From NCBI GenBank assembly GCA_964629475.1, contig CAZVQW010000029.1:1-26524 (forward strand): a stretch of 26,524 nucleotides of DNA. The letters run 5' to 3'. Below, piece after piece: positions 1 to 8,429 of the stretch (its first letter is position 1; the number at the start of each line of letters is the position of its first letter). The stretch comes from SMWD01 sp964629475 (GTDB lineage: Bacteria; Pseudomonadota; Gammaproteobacteria; Steroidobacterales; GCA-2729495). The notes under the pieces were generated by a model. The model was not told where the DNA came from and did not search any database. It saw only the letters and a program-made list of their open reading frames with translations. A program made the translations under genes and the position numbers.

Positions 1-218
1 ACCTGCTTGAGCACTGCGGGCTTCCGTGGAGTGACGCGTGCCTGGACTTCCAGAAAAACACGCGTACCGTGCTGACAAACAGCAGCATTCAGGTGCGACA
101 GGCGCTATACACGGATTCAATCGACCGCTGGAAGCGGTATGAGAAACATCTTGGACCGCTACTGGAACTCACTAACGACCCTGACACGGCTTTCTCGGAT
201 CGAGCCGGGGACAGCTGA
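1..218 (+). CDS. Sulfotransferase, C-terminal fragment (cut by window start)
   Basis: Reading from base 3, about 71 codons run to a TGA at 216-218. The peptide contains VRQALYTDSIDRWKRYEKHL, which resembles the C-terminal end of PAPS-dependent sulfotransferases of the Sulfotransfer_3 type, often joined to TPR repeats; there the segment follows the 3'-phosphate-binding region and helps close the nucleotide site. The N-terminal catalytic part lies outside the window, so substrate and total length cannot be judged. GC here looks higher than in the two sulfotransferase genes that follow, so it may belong to the older chromosome flanking them. The next gene starts 58 bases downstream on the same strand, consistent with co-transcription. 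Family call is good, substrate unknown. Confidence 0.75.
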   Translation, partial: LLEHCGLPWSDACLDFQKNTRTVLTNSSIQVRQALYTDSIDRWKRYEKHLGPLLELTNDPDTAFSDRAGDS

Positions 219-276
219 CACTATGCCAATCGGAGCAGAATATGCTGCAACCATGCTTAATCGCGAGGAATGATTA

Positions 277-885
277 GTGATCATTTCACACAAATACCAA
301 TTCATCTTTCTCAAGACACTAAAGACAGCAGGAACTTCGATTGAAATATTTCTTTCCGGCCACTGCGGACATGAAGATATCGTTACCCCGATTTTTCCAC
401 ACGTAAAACCGCACTTTGCTCGAAACTTCCAGGAAGGAGGATTTCTTGATCACATACCCGCACTGGAAATACAGCGCCGCATATCCAGCGATATATGGAA
501 TAACTACCATAAATTCTGTGTTGAACGAAACCCCTGGGACAAGACCCTGTCACATTATTATCTACTCAAATTTCGCGCGAACAATAATCTTTCTTTAGAT
601 GAATACTTCGCAAAGAAACAGTTCTGTTTGAATTACCCCATATACACTGACAGAGCCGGAGGCACGATCGTAGACAAGATTATCAAATATGAAAATCTGG
701 CTCATGGATTGCAAACCACCTTTGATATGCTTGGAATACCGTTTAGTGGATCACTGGGCGTACATGCAAAGTCGGAGTACAGGACAGATAAACGCCACTA
801 CAGGGACATCCTGTCCTCCGAGCAAGCTAATTTAATTTCTGATGTCTTTTCCAAAGAGATACAGATGCATGGCTATACGTACTGA
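277..885 (+). CDS. Sulfotransferase family protein (Sulfotransfer_2-like), 202 aa
   Basis: Probable PAPS-dependent sulfotransferase. Residues 8-27 hold a 5'-phosphosulfate-binding loop variant (FLKTLKTAGTS, with Lys13, Lys16, Thr17 and Thr20), and residues 83-92 carry the 3'-phosphate-binding RNPWDKTLS motif with Arg84 and Ser92. No signal peptide or membrane segment is seen, so it is probably cytoplasmic and modifies a glycan or lipid-linked precursor; the acceptor cannot be told. The start is GTG at 277, placed 6 bases behind a CGAGGAA ribosome site; an ATG at 270 is out of frame. The gene lies between two other sulfotransferase-type genes. Its base composition is markedly AT-rich (20 G+C of 60 at 541-600) against about 60% further right, a sign of transfer. 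The protein is short but holds both cofactor motifs, so it looks intact. Confidence 0.8.
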   Translation: MIISHKYQFIFLKTLKTAGTSIEIFLSGHCGHEDIVTPIFPHVKPHFARNFQEGGFLDHIPALEIQRRISSDIWNNYHKFCVERNPWDKTLSHYYLLKFRANNNLSLDEYFAKKQFCLNYPIYTDRAGGTIVDKIIKYENLAHGLQTTFDMLGIPFSGSLGVHAKSEYRTDKRHYRDILSSEQANLISDVFSKEIQMHGYTY

Positions 886-950
886 ATGCCCCGAAAGCAA
901 CATTCTCCCATTTCAATCCAGTCTGGTAAGGGAAAATCTGGGGCAGCAGC

Positions 951-2039
951 ATGACAGCAAAACGTGAATCCCCTTCCGTTATTTTCCATTCAATGTGGCG
1001 GACATCGAGCACATATTTTTTTGCGCTGTTCCGGGAGAGAGATGAATACCTTACTTTCTATGAACCGTTTCATGAAAGATTGAGTATGATCGAGGATGCA
1101 CTAAAGCAACCTCCGGAGCCCTCTCACCCAAGCCTGACAAAGCCATATTTTCATGAATATCAATCTCTTAAAGAGAACAATAGCGTCAGGAATTTTGAGC
1201 TGAATTTCTCCTACCTGCAAAGATTGTCGCCGGAATTTGACTCCAGATGCCAATCCTACATCGACACGCTCACCAAAGAGGCAGAATCAAGAAATAAGAC
1301 ACCGTTCCTGCAGTTCAACCGTTCCTTCCTGTGCATGGACTATTTCGATAATTTTCACAACGATGCGCTCAATGCCTATTTCTATCGAAATCCCAGGAGC
1401 CAATTTACGTCATATAAAAATTCCGGCAGGGCTTACTATATTGGATTGTCTTATCTTCAATTTGCCGCGGAATCACGGCGGAATAACAACGCGGCACTTC
1501 GATTCGTCAATGTTCCGTTCTATTATTCCATGGATTCCATTCAGAACACGTTAGCTTTCTACAATGCATTTTCCGGTTTGAGCACTGCCACCTCTTATTA
1601 TATTTTCTTCTGCCTTTGGTGCATCGGACTCATTAACGCCATCCGACTGGGCTTTCCTTGTATAAGCGTGGATACAGCAAGATCTAAACAAAATCTGCAA
1701 AACGGGGTTATCGATTTCTTCGAAAAGGAGTTTCCGCATCTGAATTTGCAGGATTACAGCCCTAAATCACACATTGCCTCTGAAGAGACGTCAGAGACTT
1801 GCCTCGCAGTCGAAAAACTGGTTATTTCCCACCTGATCGAATCCGACTATCAGCCACACATGGAAGCTGTGCAAACCCGTCTGTCTTCTTTACTGAATGG
1901 CCGGACAATGAGCAAAAATCCACAGAATTCATTGCTCAGACATATTGCCGATGAATTGCGCTTCACGACAGATGCCAATTTTGCCGCCGTAGGCAATGGC
2001 CTGAATCTCGATACCAGCACTTTAAAAAGCGGCAAATAA
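951..2039 (+). CDS. Sulfotransferase-like protein, 362 aa
   Basis: A divergent member of the sulfotransferase fold. Near the N-terminus, SMWRTSSTYFFALFR (residues 14-28) occupies the position of the phosphosulfate loop, with Arg17, Ser19, Ser20 and Thr21. YEPFHE (37-42) follows, as in many bacterial sulfotransferases. FYRNPRSQFTSY (144-155) corresponds to the 3'-phosphate-binding motif, with Arg146 and Ser154. The rest, including a hydrophobic stretch near 215-235, matches nothing I can name. The start ATG has a modest purine-rich ribosome site (GGGGCAGC). The gene begins 65 bases after the previous one and ends only 10 bases from the stop of the convergent glycosyltransferase. It is AT-rich (24 of 60 at 1381-1440). 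Acceptor unknown; family call moderate. Confidence 0.65.
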   Translation: MTAKRESPSVIFHSMWRTSSTYFFALFRERDEYLTFYEPFHERLSMIEDALKQPPEPSHPSLTKPYFHEYQSLKENNSVRNFELNFSYLQRLSPEFDSRCQSYIDTLTKEAESRNKTPFLQFNRSFLCMDYFDNFHNDALNAYFYRNPRSQFTSYKNSGRAYYIGLSYLQFAAESRRNNNAALRFVNVPFYYSMDSIQNTLAFYNAFSGLSTATSYYIFFCLWCIGLINAIRLGFPCISVDTARSKQNLQNGVIDFFEKEFPHLNLQDYSPKSHIASEETSETCLAVEKLVISHLIESDYQPHMEAVQTRLSSLLNGRTMSKNPQNSLLRHIADELRFTTDANFAAVGNGLNLDTSTLKSGK

Positions 2040-2049
2040 GCCGCGTGAT

Positions 2050-3663
2050 TCACACCGCTTGCACGTAACCATATTTGTACAGCCACATCAGATTCTGCGA
2101 AATGCCGAGGGTAGCTCGTTCATCATCCGATGAACCAATCACGTCCAGCAACTCCTGAACAGATTTCTTCTGCAAACAAGTGTTCAGAATCCGGGCCATG
2201 AGCTGCAGATCGAGTGTCTCCTGCGTATCCTCATAGGGATGAATCGATTGTTTACCCTGCAACAGAAGCTGGCCAAAACCGCTCGTCACGAAGCAGTCAT
2301 CGAGCGATAACCTTGTACTCGGGTAGACGGCAAAATCCTGTAGAAAACGCAGGGCACTGGTCCGTCGATTCCGTTTCGACTCGCCGACCCTGGCGGCCAA
2401 CTTTTCTTCGCACAACCGATCCCAGAGCGCCAGATACTGCTGAATGACTCTGTTCCAGTCGTAGCGTGTGGCGCTTTCCGCCGCCGCCCCGCTCATGCGC
2501 TGCAGGCTTTCACTGTCGGCCTCGAGCCCCAGGAGTGCATCACAGGCAGCAGGCAGATCGACAGCCGTCGTCTGGGCACACAGCAGGTGCGCCGCCGAAT
2601 CGGTCTGAATGGTCAGATCGGCCTCCCATTGCGGTTCGCCGGCGAGCATTTTCGTCGGCACCAGGGAGCCTGTCACGTCGTGTTCGACGAGTGCCTTATA
2701 ACCGTCCCAGTCGCTGACAACCGCCGGCAAACCACTGGCCAGTGCCTCGATAACCGTCAGCCCGAAGGTTTCCTGCAGGTTGTCGCTCAGGGACAGGAAG
2801 ACATCGGCAAGCTGGTACAACGCAATCTTTTGTTCTTCCGTCGGACTCGTGACGAAAATCACCGAACCGGTCAAGCCGATCTTACTCGTCCATTCCTGCA
2901 GAAACTGGACATATCTCCCGTCATTCGCACTACCGGCAAGGACAAGCTTTGCGTTACGTGTTGATTGATCCCTGAGCATCAACATCAGATTCAACATCGG
3001 CATGACATCCATCTTGGATATCGGATTGAAGCGCCCCAGCGACAGAATCAGGAAATCGTCTTCCGGCAATCCCAGGTCCTGCCGGGTCAATCTTGTGGGC
3101 TCTTGATACGCGGCACGATCCATGCCCAACGGGATCACCTCGGTTTGCGGTACGAAAAAGTCGGGCTGATCATTTACCAGGTGTGCGAACATCGATTTGA
3201 TGACCGACTGCGCCGTCGGTGTCGTACAGACCAGGCAGTCGGTGGGCTCGATACCGTTCGCATTGTTTAGCAGACTCCATTCCAGGAAGTGCTGATTACC
3301 GAGCGAGTGCGTCACGCCGGTAATTACGAAATCCCGATCGGTCAACTGGTTACGAATATGCCCGCCCAACCACATATTCGGGTCCATCGCGTGCAGCACA
3401 TCGAGCGGATGCTCTTCTAGATATGCGCTGACCCCAAAGTTTGTCACTACGTGAATATCGCCCTGAATATCGGCCAGCAGCGTGTTATTTAGCAATTCGA
3501 CGTCCGTGCGCGACTGCACGATCAGCGTGATCCGGTCGCCACCCCCTGCCTCGCCCAGACCCCGGAGGAAACTGTGGACCGCAACATCACGTCCCCAGGT
3601 AAATTCCGGCTTTCCGTATGACATCCGGATCGTGTCCGTGGAGAACGGAATGGCAATATGCAT
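2050..3663 (-). CDS. GT-B glycosyltransferase (GT4-like), 537 aa
   Basis: Retaining-type GT-B glycosyltransferase that would transfer a sugar from a nucleotide donor to a glycan or protein acceptor in the cytoplasm. The C-terminal Rossmann half starts near residue 200 with ILSLGRFNPISK, continues through KLVLAGS, and carries the E-x7-E donor site ETFGLTVIE (Glu298 and Glu306) followed by ASGLPAVVSDW. After about residue 400 there is an extra region of roughly 135 residues without a recognisable domain. I chose the ATG at 3663 (MHIAIPFS): it begins the first beta strand and has GGAAGA eight bases upstream; the longer frame lacks a domain there. The ribosome site overlaps the stop of the FkbM gene 15 bases upstream, so the two are probably translationally coupled. 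Donor and acceptor are unknown. Confidence 0.8.
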   Translation of the reverse strand: MHIAIPFSTDTIRMSYGKPEFTWGRDVAVHSFLRGLGEAGGGDRITLIVQSRTDVELLNNTLLADIQGDIHVVTNFGVSAYLEEHPLDVLHAMDPNMWLGGHIRNQLTDRDFVITGVTHSLGNQHFLEWSLLNNANGIEPTDCLVCTTPTAQSVIKSMFAHLVNDQPDFFVPQTEVIPLGMDRAAYQEPTRLTRQDLGLPEDDFLILSLGRFNPISKMDVMPMLNLMLMLRDQSTRNAKLVLAGSANDGRYVQFLQEWTSKIGLTGSVIFVTSPTEEQKIALYQLADVFLSLSDNLQETFGLTVIEALASGLPAVVSDWDGYKALVEHDVTGSLVPTKMLAGEPQWEADLTIQTDSAAHLLCAQTTAVDLPAACDALLGLEADSESLQRMSGAAAESATRYDWNRVIQQYLALWDRLCEEKLAARVGESKRNRRTSALRFLQDFAVYPSTRLSLDDCFVTSGFGQLLLQGKQSIHPYEDTQETLDLQLMARILNTCLQKKSVQELLDVIGSSDDERATLGISQNLMWLYKYGYVQAV

Positions 3664-3677
3664 AGTGATGATTCTTC

Positions 3678-4607
3678 CTAACGACGAAACAGAGTTGCCC
3701 ACCGACGGCGACCAGGCTTTGGCTGCGCTGCTCTCGCGCCCGTTTGCAGAAACTTCAGGCCAATATCCGTTTGCCCCTTTTGATCCGCCGCGTGAAAACA
3801 ACTGTAGGCGACATCGGGGCTTTCATACAAATAACTCAACACACCCATCTTCAGCAGCTTTTCCGCCGGCAACTCCGATAGTCGCAGAATATCCTTTATG
3901 AACATCGCATCGGTCCAGATGTGCTGTGAAGCGCTGTTTCGATCGTTGTTCATCATGACGGGTCTGAGCGCCCGGCCCGCCATGCCGAGAAACTTGTGAA
4001 ACATGAAGCCATGCTGCATCAGGAACCCGCTCACGTCACCGAACAAAGGCTGATCGACATAGTGAGGAATAAACTCTACCTCACTGACTATGGCAGACAC
4101 CTTGCGCAGAGTATTCACCCCACCCTGAAACACATCCAGTTCGGCACCCTGAATATCGATTTTGATGAAATCCACGTCTTCGATCCCGTGTTTCGCCACA
4201 AAATGATCCAGGCTCACGGTGTCAATCCGCGTCTCTTTCTCGAGAATGGCGGATTCCATGTTGTAATAACGCGCGAGCAGCGCTTCGTTCGGCCGGTATA
4301 GCGAGGAACACATCGGATCCGCGGTCTGAAAGAACGGGCGGGCTTCCTCTGTACGGCCAAGCGCCACCGGATAGAACTTGTGACCTTTTTTTACCGTCTT
4401 GTTCAGTTCCGCGCACAGGCCTTCGTCCACCTCGAAAGCCACGACCCGGGACCCGGGAAAGAGATCCGCCAGCTGGTGAAATGGCTCCACTTCGCCTTCC
4501 AGAGGCAACGCTCCGACCTCCAGCATCGTGAAGGTCAGGGAACCGAAGGTTTCGGGCTCCAGTTCCTTCAGCGTATTGAGAACCTCAGCCTGTACTGTTC
4601 CATTCAT
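3678..4607 (-). CDS. FkbM family methyltransferase, 309 aa
   Basis: SAM-dependent methyltransferase of the FkbM family, which commonly O-methylates sugars in surface polysaccharides and natural products. The fold begins around residue 25 (TMLEVGALP, then RVVAFEVDE near 54-62), and the family hallmark DFIKIDIQGAELDVFQGG lies at residues 146-163. The glycine-rich SAM loop is degenerate compared with classical class I enzymes. About 80 residues after the domain are unassigned and end in a basic tail. The start codon is ATG at 4607 with only a weak ribosome site (AAGCGGCAG). It is the first gene of a minus-strand pair with the glycosyltransferase, and the neighbouring sulfotransferases suggest a shared role in decorating an exported glycan (inference). 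Confidence 0.82.
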   Translation of the reverse strand: MNGTVQAEVLNTLKELEPETFGSLTFTMLEVGALPLEGEVEPFHQLADLFPGSRVVAFEVDEGLCAELNKTVKKGHKFYPVALGRTEEARPFFQTADPMCSSLYRPNEALLARYYNMESAILEKETRIDTVSLDHFVAKHGIEDVDFIKIDIQGAELDVFQGGVNTLRKVSAIVSEVEFIPHYVDQPLFGDVSGFLMQHGFMFHKFLGMAGRALRPVMMNNDRNSASQHIWTDAMFIKDILRLSELPAEKLLKMGVLSYLYESPDVAYSCFHAADQKGQTDIGLKFLQTGARAAQPKPGRRRWATLFRR

Positions 4608-4717
4608 TACTGCCGCTTTCCCGCCGATGAAGCTCTGTTTGAATAACGAACCAAGGAAACCCTATCGCGACCGTCGAGTCAATCGAGACATTGGGTACGG
4701 GTTGTGTTTTTCAAATT

Positions 4718-4729
4718 CCGGTCGACCGG
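4718..4729. promoter_or_regulatory. 12-base perfect palindrome, possible operator
   Basis: CCGGTCGACCGG is a perfect 12-base palindrome in the 203-base divergent region between the FkbM gene (minus) and the exported methyltransferase (plus), 81 bases before the latter's ATG. It could bind a dimeric regulator, but one copy of this length can occur by chance and no clear promoter boxes were found around it. Confidence 0.25.
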
Positions 4730-4810
4730 TGTAACCTGCAACGCTTGAGTTATCGCAACACCTGTAGTTCCCTGGTGCAGAGAATGACAGGTAACCTGGA
4801 GAAAAACACC

Positions 4811-5584
4811 ATGCGCATAGCAATGATTGCCCTGAGCGGATTACTGGCCGCCTCCGTCACACACGCCCAGTTCAGTCGCGAGCCATTGAGCCCGGTGGCT
4901 GAAAAGATTCAGCAGGCGATGAAAAGCAACGTGCGCAGCGATGCCGAAAAAGCACGTGACGTGAATCGCAAACCGATCCAAACTCTGGAGTTTTTCGGCC
5001 TGCAAGACGACATGCACGTTGTGGAACTGGTGCCTGAAGGTGGCTGGTACACAAAAATCCTGGCCCCGGTGCTGGCCGACAAGGGCAAGCTGTACCTGGC
5101 GATCGGCACTCGCCAACTCGGCACGCTACTGCAGGACCATTCAAGCATGAGAAAAGCCGAAGTATTGCCTCTGGACGGCGTGAGCTTCAAGCCCACCGAG
5201 GTACACGGAATCTTCGCACTTGGAGAACTATCGCTCGATGTCACGGACGTCGACCTGGTCCTGACATTCCGCAACCTGCACAATTTCGACACGGCGTCGC
5301 AGGCAAACATCCATCGAGCGGCATTCGCGGCGCTGAAAGCCGGCGGCCATTACGGAATGATTGACCACACGCGCCGGCATAACGAACCGTTTGCCGAGGA
5401 ACGCTGGCGGCGCCTCGACCCGGTGACCGTCATCCTGCAGGCACAGAAAGCGGGCTTCGAACTGGTTGCCAGTTCAGATCTGCACTACCGCGCCGATGAT
5501 GAACTGCGCTACGACACCAGCCGCAAGTCGGTCAAGGGAAATTCCGACCGGTTCATGCTGCTGTTTCGCAAACCGGCGCCATAA
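4811..5584 (+). CDS. Exported class I SAM methyltransferase (COG4798-type), 257 aa
   Basis: Predicted methyltransferase of the COG4798 type. The first 19 residues (MRIAMIALSGLLAASVTHA) form a clear signal peptide with a cleavage site before QFSREP, so the protein should reach the periplasm. SAM-binding motif I is the variant VVELVPEGGWYTKIL (residues 70-84), followed by an acidic-strand equivalent LYLAIG; DLVLTFRNLHNF fits the family's motif IV region, and GHYGMIDHTRR follows. Its substrate is unknown. I chose the ATG at 4811 because it begins the signal peptide and follows a TGGAG ribosome site; the longer upstream frame has neither. It converges on the TonB receptor gene, with no strong terminator between them. 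Export of a SAM-dependent enzyme is biochemically puzzling because SAM is made in the cytoplasm. Confidence 0.78.
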   Translation: MRIAMIALSGLLAASVTHAQFSREPLSPVAEKIQQAMKSNVRSDAEKARDVNRKPIQTLEFFGLQDDMHVVELVPEGGWYTKILAPVLADKGKLYLAIGTRQLGTLLQDHSSMRKAEVLPLDGVSFKPTEVHGIFALGELSLDVTDVDLVLTFRNLHNFDTASQANIHRAAFAALKAGGHYGMIDHTRRHNEPFAEERWRRLDPVTVILQAQKAGFELVASSDLHYRADDELRYDTSRKSVKGNSDRFMLLFRKPAP

Positions 5585-5659
5585 ATCGCTCCATGGCGTT
5601 TTAACGCGGCTTGAATTACGCCACGTGCAATAACACGAGACCGATGCCCTTGCCTCGGA

Positions 5660-8386
5660 CTAAAACCTCATCAACGCACTCACACCATACGTGCGCAATC
5701 TCGGATTCGAGATCGTCATTCTGAACGGGAACATATCGCTGAATCCACCGTATGCCGGTATATCGAGGTGCGTATTGTTGAACGTCACGTCGCGGAATGC
5801 GGCGGTTGGATTGTTCTGATCGAGCAGGTTCTCAATCCAGAACTCCAGTCTGAAGGCCTCGGTTTCGAAACCCAGACGCTGGTTCACAACCGTAGTGGCA
5901 GGCACCTCCGCCTCATTGGCCGGGCCAACCCACTGTGAACCCGTATACAGGACGTCAGATCGCGAATAGAATTCCCATTCGCCACGTAGTGGCCTGGTGT
6001 AATTCAGCGTGAAAAACCCCTGCCATTCCGACTGACGCAACAACTCATTACCCGAGATGTCCCCCGGATCGCCAACCCCGTCAGGTACGCCCTCAGGTCC
6101 GGTCGTGTCATTCCAATAGCGCGGGAAAAGCCGGAGACCCGCCAGTTCCGCATCGTCATACTCCGCTTTGGTCCATGACCCGCCAAGGTTGACATTCCAA
6201 TTGTCGGCCAGAATGACATTCAGGCTGACTTCCACACCGTACGTCGTCGCATCACCACCGGTCAGGTCAACACCCTCCGGTTGTTCAAGCGGCAAACCCG
6301 TCTCCGGATCGGTATCCAGAATCTGCGGCATCAGAATATCTTTCCAGTCATTATAGAAAAGCGCGATATCATATTGCGCCCGACCATCCCAAATCGTTCC
6401 CTTGTTACCCAGTTCGAGTGCCGTAAGTTCCTCGATGTCGAAATCAGTGACCCGGGTAATGGGCACCACGTCGATACCACCTTGATCATTGGGCATCAGC
6501 AAATCACCGAACAGGAGGTCCATGCCGCCACTCTTCTTACCGTTGCTGAGCGACGTATAGATCATGTTGTCATCGGTGACCTGAAAGCGGGCGCCGGCGC
6601 GTCCTGTCCAATAATCGAAGCGACGGGTTTCATTGATAATCTCCGTCGTCGGATTACCGTCTTCATCATCCCCATGCAACTCAGCCTTGAAAGTTTGCTT
6701 GTCATTCGTATAACGCACGCCGACATCCACCGTCCATTGGTCACCAAGATCCATTTCCAATCCGGCGAACCCGGACCACGATGATGTTTCGTCCGCAAAT
6801 CCATCGGGGACTTCGCCCGGAGGCACGATACTGTCCACCGAGTTCTGAAACCGGGGACCAAAAATCGCATCGCCGATCACACCCGCACCCGGGAAGAACC
6901 CGGCAAAATCAGCAGGCAGTCGCTCCCCACTACCACCGGTCATGCGGCCCGTAAAATCCGTATTACCGAATTCAGCTTTGACGTTATACCAATAGCCGCC
7001 GATATCGAAGCGAACAGACCGATCCAGCGGGGTACTGTACCGGAGTTCCTGACTCCACTCGTTCGTCTCGTCACCGGTACCGGCAGTCGTTAACTCGGCA
7101 TCGAAAACATCGGCTCCGCCACCGGCTGTGGCGTAATAAAACGGCACGGTACCGGCCGGCCTGACTGTGCCGTCCGGATGCAATGTCCCCGGAGGCATCT
7201 GGTTGGAATCCGACCTTGCCTTCTGATTCGTTTTGGAGAACCCGGTCAAAGCCACGATGCTTCCCCAACCCGTGTCCCAGTCGAGATGGAAGCTGCTGCG
7301 AACCAGTTCGCGCTCTTCGCCGGTGGACTCGTCGTTGATTGCCAGCGTGTTGTCCCGCAGACTCGGAATCGTTCCGCAGAAATTCTGTGGCCTGGGGCCA
7401 TCCGAATAATCCGGATTGTCACGTGTCTCACCGGGATTGAGGGGATCGGCAACCGGCGACGGAGCGATGGGCTGACCGCCATTATAGAGTGGATGGCCCA
7501 CCGGGTATCCATTCTCGAGCCACTGCCGGTCTTCGCAATTCGCCGCAACGGTTGTTCGTGCGCTATCGTCGATCTCATCATCCGACAAATAAAGTGACCA
7601 TTGCATATCCAGCGTATCGCTGGGAGTCAACCAGAGACTGGTTTGTAGCGTCTTGTACTGATAACCACCGATATCGAGATTCGACAGCGCATTATTGTAA
7701 GTGCCCGACCACTCGTCGACGCCAAATGCGATTCGTCCGGTTAACAGGTCCGGTATCAATGGGCCGCCGACCGTGATCCGTGCCTGCCGCTTGTCATAAT
7801 TACCGACATTGACCTTGGCTTCACCCTCGAGTTCATCCCCGGGACGGGCAGACACATAATTGATGGCGCCGGCAAACGCATTGCGCCCGTATTTCGTACT
7901 CTGTGGACCTTTCAATACCTCGATCCGTTCCAGGTCGAGCTGGCTCGAATTCAACCCCTCGCGACCGGCAACGAAGACGCCGTCGATGAAAACCGCGACG
8001 TTGTTTTCGCCGAAAATAGCCGTCGGCGCAACGCCTCGGATGACCGGCACGGGAAGAAACTCGCCAAACAAACTGGAAAAGGTCAGGCCAGGCGTGAATG
8101 CCGCGACATCAGCCAGATTATCAATACCCGCTCGGTCGAGACCCTCGGCGCTGAATGCCGTAATCGCCATCGGCACTTCCTGCAGACTTTCTTCTTTTTT
8201 CCGGGCCGTGACCACGATTTCTTCGATTTTGAGTCGGCTTTTCGGCTTTTGCGGCGGACTCAGTTCAGCTTCCTGCACGGCATCATCGCCCTCCTGCGCA
8301 GTAACCGGGCCGGCCATCAACGTGAGTGCGGCCGTCGCGATGCTGATCATCGCAGTATATGAGATGGACATTTTCATAACGCTCAT
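5660..8386 (-). CDS. TonB-dependent receptor, 908 aa
   Basis: Outer-membrane active transporter energised by TonB. It has a signal peptide (about residues 4-30, ending PVTAQ), a Pro/Lys linker, a TonB-box-like EEIVVTA (55-61), a plug domain (about 62-180) with ESLQEVP, VPVIRGV, VFIDGV and IEVLKGPQSTKYGRNAFAGA, then a 22-strand-type barrel ending in GVSALMRF with the terminal Phe expected of outer-membrane proteins. Length is in the normal range. The ATG at 8386 is preferred because GGGGAG lies 10 bases upstream; an ATG at 8377 is also possible. The gene starts 43 bases after the secreted Ig-repeat gene on the same strand and is probably co-transcribed with it. No SusD partner, binding protein or regulator is adjacent, so the ligand (siderophore, glycan, lipid or other) cannot be told. 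Confidence 0.93.
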   Translation of the reverse strand: MSVMKMSISYTAMISIATAALTLMAGPVTAQEGDDAVQEAELSPPQKPKSRLKIEEIVVTARKKEESLQEVPMAITAFSAEGLDRAGIDNLADVAAFTPGLTFSSLFGEFLPVPVIRGVAPTAIFGENNVAVFIDGVFVAGREGLNSSQLDLERIEVLKGPQSTKYGRNAFAGAINYVSARPGDELEGEAKVNVGNYDKRQARITVGGPLIPDLLTGRIAFGVDEWSGTYNNALSNLDIGGYQYKTLQTSLWLTPSDTLDMQWSLYLSDDEIDDSARTTVAANCEDRQWLENGYPVGHPLYNGGQPIAPSPVADPLNPGETRDNPDYSDGPRPQNFCGTIPSLRDNTLAINDESTGEERELVRSSFHLDWDTGWGSIVALTGFSKTNQKARSDSNQMPPGTLHPDGTVRPAGTVPFYYATAGGGADVFDAELTTAGTGDETNEWSQELRYSTPLDRSVRFDIGGYWYNVKAEFGNTDFTGRMTGGSGERLPADFAGFFPGAGVIGDAIFGPRFQNSVDSIVPPGEVPDGFADETSSWSGFAGLEMDLGDQWTVDVGVRYTNDKQTFKAELHGDDEDGNPTTEIINETRRFDYWTGRAGARFQVTDDNMIYTSLSNGKKSGGMDLLFGDLLMPNDQGGIDVVPITRVTDFDIEELTALELGNKGTIWDGRAQYDIALFYNDWKDILMPQILDTDPETGLPLEQPEGVDLTGGDATTYGVEVSLNVILADNWNVNLGGSWTKAEYDDAELAGLRLFPRYWNDTTGPEGVPDGVGDPGDISGNELLRQSEWQGFFTLNYTRPLRGEWEFYSRSDVLYTGSQWVGPANEAEVPATTVVNQRLGFETEAFRLEFWIENLLDQNNPTAAFRDVTFNNTHLDIPAYGGFSDMFPFRMTISNPRLRTYGVSALMRF

Positions 8387-8429
8387 TCGGTGGTATCTCC
8401 CCAGATCCATTGCCATCTGTTTGGCCGAT

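Noticed and set aside
223..273. Small ATG frame of 16 codons between two sulfotransferase genes
   Set aside because: It has no recognisable sequence, only a weak ribosome site, and is short enough to arise by chance.
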